A stretch of DNA of 64,000 bases from Vagococcus xieshaowenii (GTDB lineage: Bacteria; Bacillota; Bacilli; Lactobacillales; Vagococcaceae), in assembly GCF_004792515.1 (NCBI RefSeq), contig NZ_CP038865.1:952001-1016000 (forward strand). Reading direction: 5' to 3'. Every line of letters starts with the position of its first letter. Positions within the stretch are counted from its first letter, which is position 1. Under the pieces are notes generated by a model. The model ran no database searches. It was not told the origin of the DNA and saw only the letters and a list, made by a program, of their open reading frames with translations. Shown here one piece after another: positions 61,398 to 64,000 of the stretch. Both the position numbers and the translations under genes were made by a program.

Positions 61398-61471
61398 ACG
61401 TCATTTTATAGTCTTAAATAGTGATTTAATGCTTTTAAACGTTTTTCTTGAAAAACTTATCATGCTTTTGT

Positions 61472-62857
61472 TTATTTTAATAACTTTCTGATAATTCTAT
61501 CTTTCATCTCTGAATAAGGTGCATTCATTACGGATAAGGTTAGCCAAGTTTGTCGGTTTAGGACCGCTTTTTGATGCGTAAACGCTTCGTAAGAATAACG
61601 TCCATGGTAATGACCGATACCTGAATTTCCCACTCCGCCAAAAGGTAGATGAATATTGGCTAAATGTAAAATTGTGTCATTAACCGTTGCACCACCATAA
61701 GATAAGGTATTAAGTAGCAATTGCTGTTCTTTTTTGTCTTCAGTAAACGGGTAAAAAGCCAGTGGTTGTTCAAAGGATTGAACAAATTTGATAGCTTGAT
61801 CTAAAGAATCATACGGCACAATCGGTAAAATCGGGCCGAAAATCTCCTCTTCCATACTCTTAGAAGATGTCATCATCTCTACACAAAGAATCGTTGGTTC
61901 AATAGATAAAGTATTCTCATCTACCTGTCCGCCATAAACAATAGCCTCTTGATCATTTTTTAATAGACTGTTTAGTCGTTGCCAAGCTGAATGATTAACG
62001 ATTTTGCCGTAATCAGGATTTGTCATCGGAGTATCTCCATAAAAAACATGAATTGCTTCCTTTACATGTTCCATAAACTCAGGTAAACATTGACGATCGA
62101 CTAGACAATAATCCGGTGCGACACAGGTTTGTCCCGTATTAATAAATTTCCCCCAGACAATGCGTCGTGCTGCATGTGACAACTTAGCATTCTGAGTAAC
62201 GATTGCAGGACTCTTTCCCCCTAACTCTAAGGTAACAGGTGTTAATTGCTTACTAGCAGCTTCATAAACAATTCTTCCAACTTTCGGGCTACCGGTAAAA
62301 AATATTTTGTCAAAATGATGAGTTAAAACAAACGTATTCGCTTCAATACTACTTTCAAAAAAAGATAACAACCCCGGATCAAAATAACGACGGACACCTT
62401 CTATTAAGACTTGGTTAATCGTGGGCGTATATTCGGATAATGCTACTAATGCAGTATTTCCACCTGCTAAAGCACCAATAATAGGATCAAACGATAGCAA
62501 AATAGGATAGTTAAAGGCAGACATAATCAAACTATTTCCTAATGGTTCGGTTATAATGTGACTTGTTGCAGGAAAAAGGGTTAAAGGCGTTTTTACTCGT
62601 TTAGGTTTCATTAGTTTACGTAAGTGTTTAAACATGTAATGAATACTCTCATAGGTAATCCCAATTTCCGTTAAGTACGACTCGCTTGGATGCTTACCTA
62701 AATCACGTTTTAAGGCATTCATTATTTCCGGTTCCAAATCCTTTATCATCTTTTTTAATCTCTTTAAAGCGTCTATACGAGCCTCATAGGAACGTATACG
62801 CCCGTCTTGATAGTATAAGCGTTGTCTTTCTATTATTGATAATAATTCTGTTTCCAT
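61472..62857 (-). CDS. Class 3-type aldehyde dehydrogenase
   Basis: A 461-residue NAD(P)-dependent aldehyde dehydrogenase similar to YwdH and ALDH3. It has SAFNYPILLSFDPIIGALAGGNTALV, FTGSPKVG (cofactor), catalytic Glu in LELGGKSPAIV and catalytic Cys in NTGQTCVAPDYCLV. The end, GIGHYHGRYSYEAFTHQKAV, is ALDH3-like. It oxidises aldehydes to acids in the cytoplasm. The ATG at 62857 follows AGAGGG; the frame is open to 62887. A TetR gene lies downstream on the same strand. Confidence 0.9.
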   Translation of the reverse strand: METELLSIIERQRLYYQDGRIRSYEARIDALKRLKKMIKDLEPEIMNALKRDLGKHPSESYLTEIGITYESIHYMFKHLRKLMKPKRVKTPLTLFPATSHIITEPLGNSLIMSAFNYPILLSFDPIIGALAGGNTALVALSEYTPTINQVLIEGVRRYFDPGLLSFFESSIEANTFVLTHHFDKIFFTGSPKVGRIVYEAASKQLTPVTLELGGKSPAIVTQNAKLSHAARRIVWGKFINTGQTCVAPDYCLVDRQCLPEFMEHVKEAIHVFYGDTPMTNPDYGKIVNHSAWQRLNSLLKNDQEAIVYGGQVDENTLSIEPTILCVEMMTSSKSMEEEIFGPILPIVPYDSLDQAIKFVQSFEQPLAFYPFTEDKKEQQLLLNTLSYGGATVNDTILHLANIHLPFGGVGNSGIGHYHGRYSYEAFTHQKAVLNRQTWLTLSVMNAPYSEMKDRIIRKLLK

Positions 62858-62920
62858 TGTCATCCCTCTATTTTCTTTAGCGATCATTTAACAATTAGTT
62901 CATTACGTTTCTTTTATATA

Positions 62921-62960
62921 AAAAAACATTCTGTCTCTTAATGATAACAGAATGTTTTTT
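62921..62960 (-). terminator. Terminator after the iron-siderophore-binding lipoprotein gene
   Basis: AAAAAACATTCTGT pairs with ACAGAATGTTTTTT; on the minus strand a T tract follows. Confidence 0.85.
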
Positions 62961-62975
62961 ATTTATGTAGTGAGA

Positions 62976-63923
62976 TTATTTAAATGCTGCTTGAACATCG
63001 TCTAACATTAAACCAGTTGATTCAATGCCACCACCTGCTAAATACCAGACGTCAGAAGCTAGTGAAATGATTTTGTCATTTTTAGCAGCATTCGTTTGTG
63101 CTACTAACTCATTTTTAGAGATATTGTTATTTGTTTCATCTCCACCCACGACTTTAGTACGGTCAATAACGAATAAAATATCCGGGTTTGTTTCTAAAAT
63201 ATATTCATAGGATACTTGTTGTCCATGCGTAGATGCTTCAATATTTTCATCAGCTGCTTTAAAGCCAAACACATCATGTACAATACCAAAACGAGAACCT
63301 TTACCGTAAGCAGAAATAGCGCCTTCGTTTACTAATGTTACCAATGCTTTTTGATTTAATGCAGAGGCTTTTTCTTTTGTTTCGTTAATACGTGTTTCTA
63401 AAGCAGTTATCTCTTTGTCTGCTTTTTCTTCTTCACCAAAAATATTTGCTAGAGCATTAATATTATTCTTAGTTGATTCCCAAATATTAGAAGCATCTAC
63501 TCCTAAATAAATCGTTGGCGCAATTTTCTCTAATTCTTCACGAAAATCTTCTTGGCGTCCTGAGATGATGATTAAATCAGGTTGGATAGCGTTGATTTTT
63601 TCCATATCTGGCTCTTTAATACCACCTGCAGAGTCTACGTTTGAAAAATCATCTTTTAAATATTCAGGTAAGCTTTGGTTTGGAACAGCTACTACTTTAT
63701 CGCTTTTCCCTAATGCGTTGATCGTATCTAATGATCCCATATCAAATACAACCACTTTCTCTGGATTTTTATTGATTTCAACATCACCAAACTCAGTTTT
63801 TACCACAACTGTTGAAACTTCTTTATTTGATGATTCTGTTGGCGTAGACGTTTTGCCACAACCGGTAATTAAAAATAACCCCAATACTAATAAACTAAAT
63901 AAAATTTTTCCTGTATTTTTCAT
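62976..63923 (-). CDS. Iron-siderophore ABC transporter binding lipoprotein (FatB/CeuE-like)
   Basis: A 315-residue extracellular binding lipoprotein of the helical-backbone (FecB/BtuF-like) class. The lipobox is LITGC (C near 22), followed by a Thr/Ser linker. The core contains NPEKVVVFDMGSLDTINALG, EPDMEKINAIQPDLIIISGRQ and VLFVIDRT, typical of catecholate or petrobactin-type receptors. No permease or ATPase gene follows before the aldehyde dehydrogenase gene; if they are linked they lie upstream, past the window end. No Fur box was recognised. Confidence 0.88.
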   Translation of the reverse strand: MKNTGKILFSLLVLGLFLITGCGKTSTPTESSNKEVSTVVVKTEFGDVEINKNPEKVVVFDMGSLDTINALGKSDKVVAVPNQSLPEYLKDDFSNVDSAGGIKEPDMEKINAIQPDLIIISGRQEDFREELEKIAPTIYLGVDASNIWESTKNNINALANIFGEEEKADKEITALETRINETKEKASALNQKALVTLVNEGAISAYGKGSRFGIVHDVFGFKAADENIEASTHGQQVSYEYILETNPDILFVIDRTKVVGGDETNNNISKNELVAQTNAAKNDKIISLASDVWYLAGGGIESTGLMLDDVQAAFK

Positions 63924-64000
63924 TTTCTATATTCTCCCCTTAAAATAAGTGATTATTCGTTAAAATATAAACAGAAACGCTTACCCTCTAGTTCACAAAC

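Noticed and set aside
63950-63990. Possible cre or Fur box before the siderophore-binding lipoprotein gene
   Set aside because: The GGTAAGCGTTTCTG sequence misses four fixed cre positions, and no GATAATGATTATC-like Fur box is visible.
1-64000. CRISPR arrays, prophage, tRNA or rRNA genes
   Set aside because: No regularly spaced repeats, phage structural genes, or cloverleaf or rRNA sequences were recognised on reading; a tRNA search program would be needed to exclude a tRNA in the gaps.

Overview
The window is an AT-rich Gram-positive chromosome segment of the Lactobacillales, most likely Enterococcaceae and Vagococcus-like. Pointers are a complete mevalonate-pathway cluster with a stand-alone HMG-CoA reductase, a streptococcal-type XerS recombinase, a YheI/YheH-type heterodimeric exporter, and lactic-acid-bacterial gene orders (rpsP-khpA; obg-rnz-SDR-lapA-recJ-apt; dnaD-nth). 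The species call is inference; no rRNA or tRNA gene was seen.

Layout. 1-9.3 kb is housekeeping: the aroD end, trmK, a NIF3-like gene, pepT, a class A PBP on the minus strand, a HAD phosphatase, a TrpP-type tryptophan transporter behind an attenuator-like leader, nfo and yneF. 9.4-13 kb holds the heterodimeric ABC exporter. 13-21.6 kb is a galactose module: response regulator, sensor kinase and a membrane-anchored galactose-binding-like protein, followed by mglB-mglA-mglC, with cre-like sites before both units. 21.6-32.1 kb carries a MATE exporter, trxB, tmcAL, a BceAB-type transporter, rpsP-khpA, a repeat-containing small acidic protein, a VanZ-RDD protein and an MFS exporter. An IS200-type element lies at about 32.15-32.86 kb, followed by a 43-nt perfect palindrome before a DUF3307 gene. 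34-37.1 kb has a GH1 glucosidase divergent from a GntR regulator and a proline iminopeptidase. 37.1-43.9 kb is the mevalonate cluster in two minus-strand units (mvaS-mvaA; mvaK1-mvaD-mvaK2-fni). 44.1-47.7 kb is an mhq-type quinone/electrophile-response operon with its own MhqR-like operator. Then come a cyclophilin lipoprotein, a MupG-like gene, obg-rnz-SDR-lapA-recJ-apt, a lysozyme-like protein, dnaD and nth.

58.8-59.6 kb is a gene-poor, very AT-rich gap containing a 28-bp sequence that matches the Firmicutes dif site at nearly every position. A XerS-type recombinase gene follows 0.6 kb away. Left of this point most genes are on the plus strand; right of it the remaining genes except xerS are on the minus strand. 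The window therefore probably spans the replication terminus. The last kilobases hold a TetR regulator, a class 3 aldehyde dehydrogenase and an iron-siderophore-type binding lipoprotein.

Two genes (fni and the TetR gene) are each broken by one missing base in a homopolymer. Because fni should be needed for the mevalonate route, sequencing error is as likely as true loss. The most interesting signals are the dif/XerS pairing, a NagR/DasR-type operator inside the promoter spacer of xerS with a second copy before the MupG-like gene, the trpP leader, the three-component galactose sensor, tandem 20-nt-phased repeats upstream of mvaK1, and the 43-nt palindrome.
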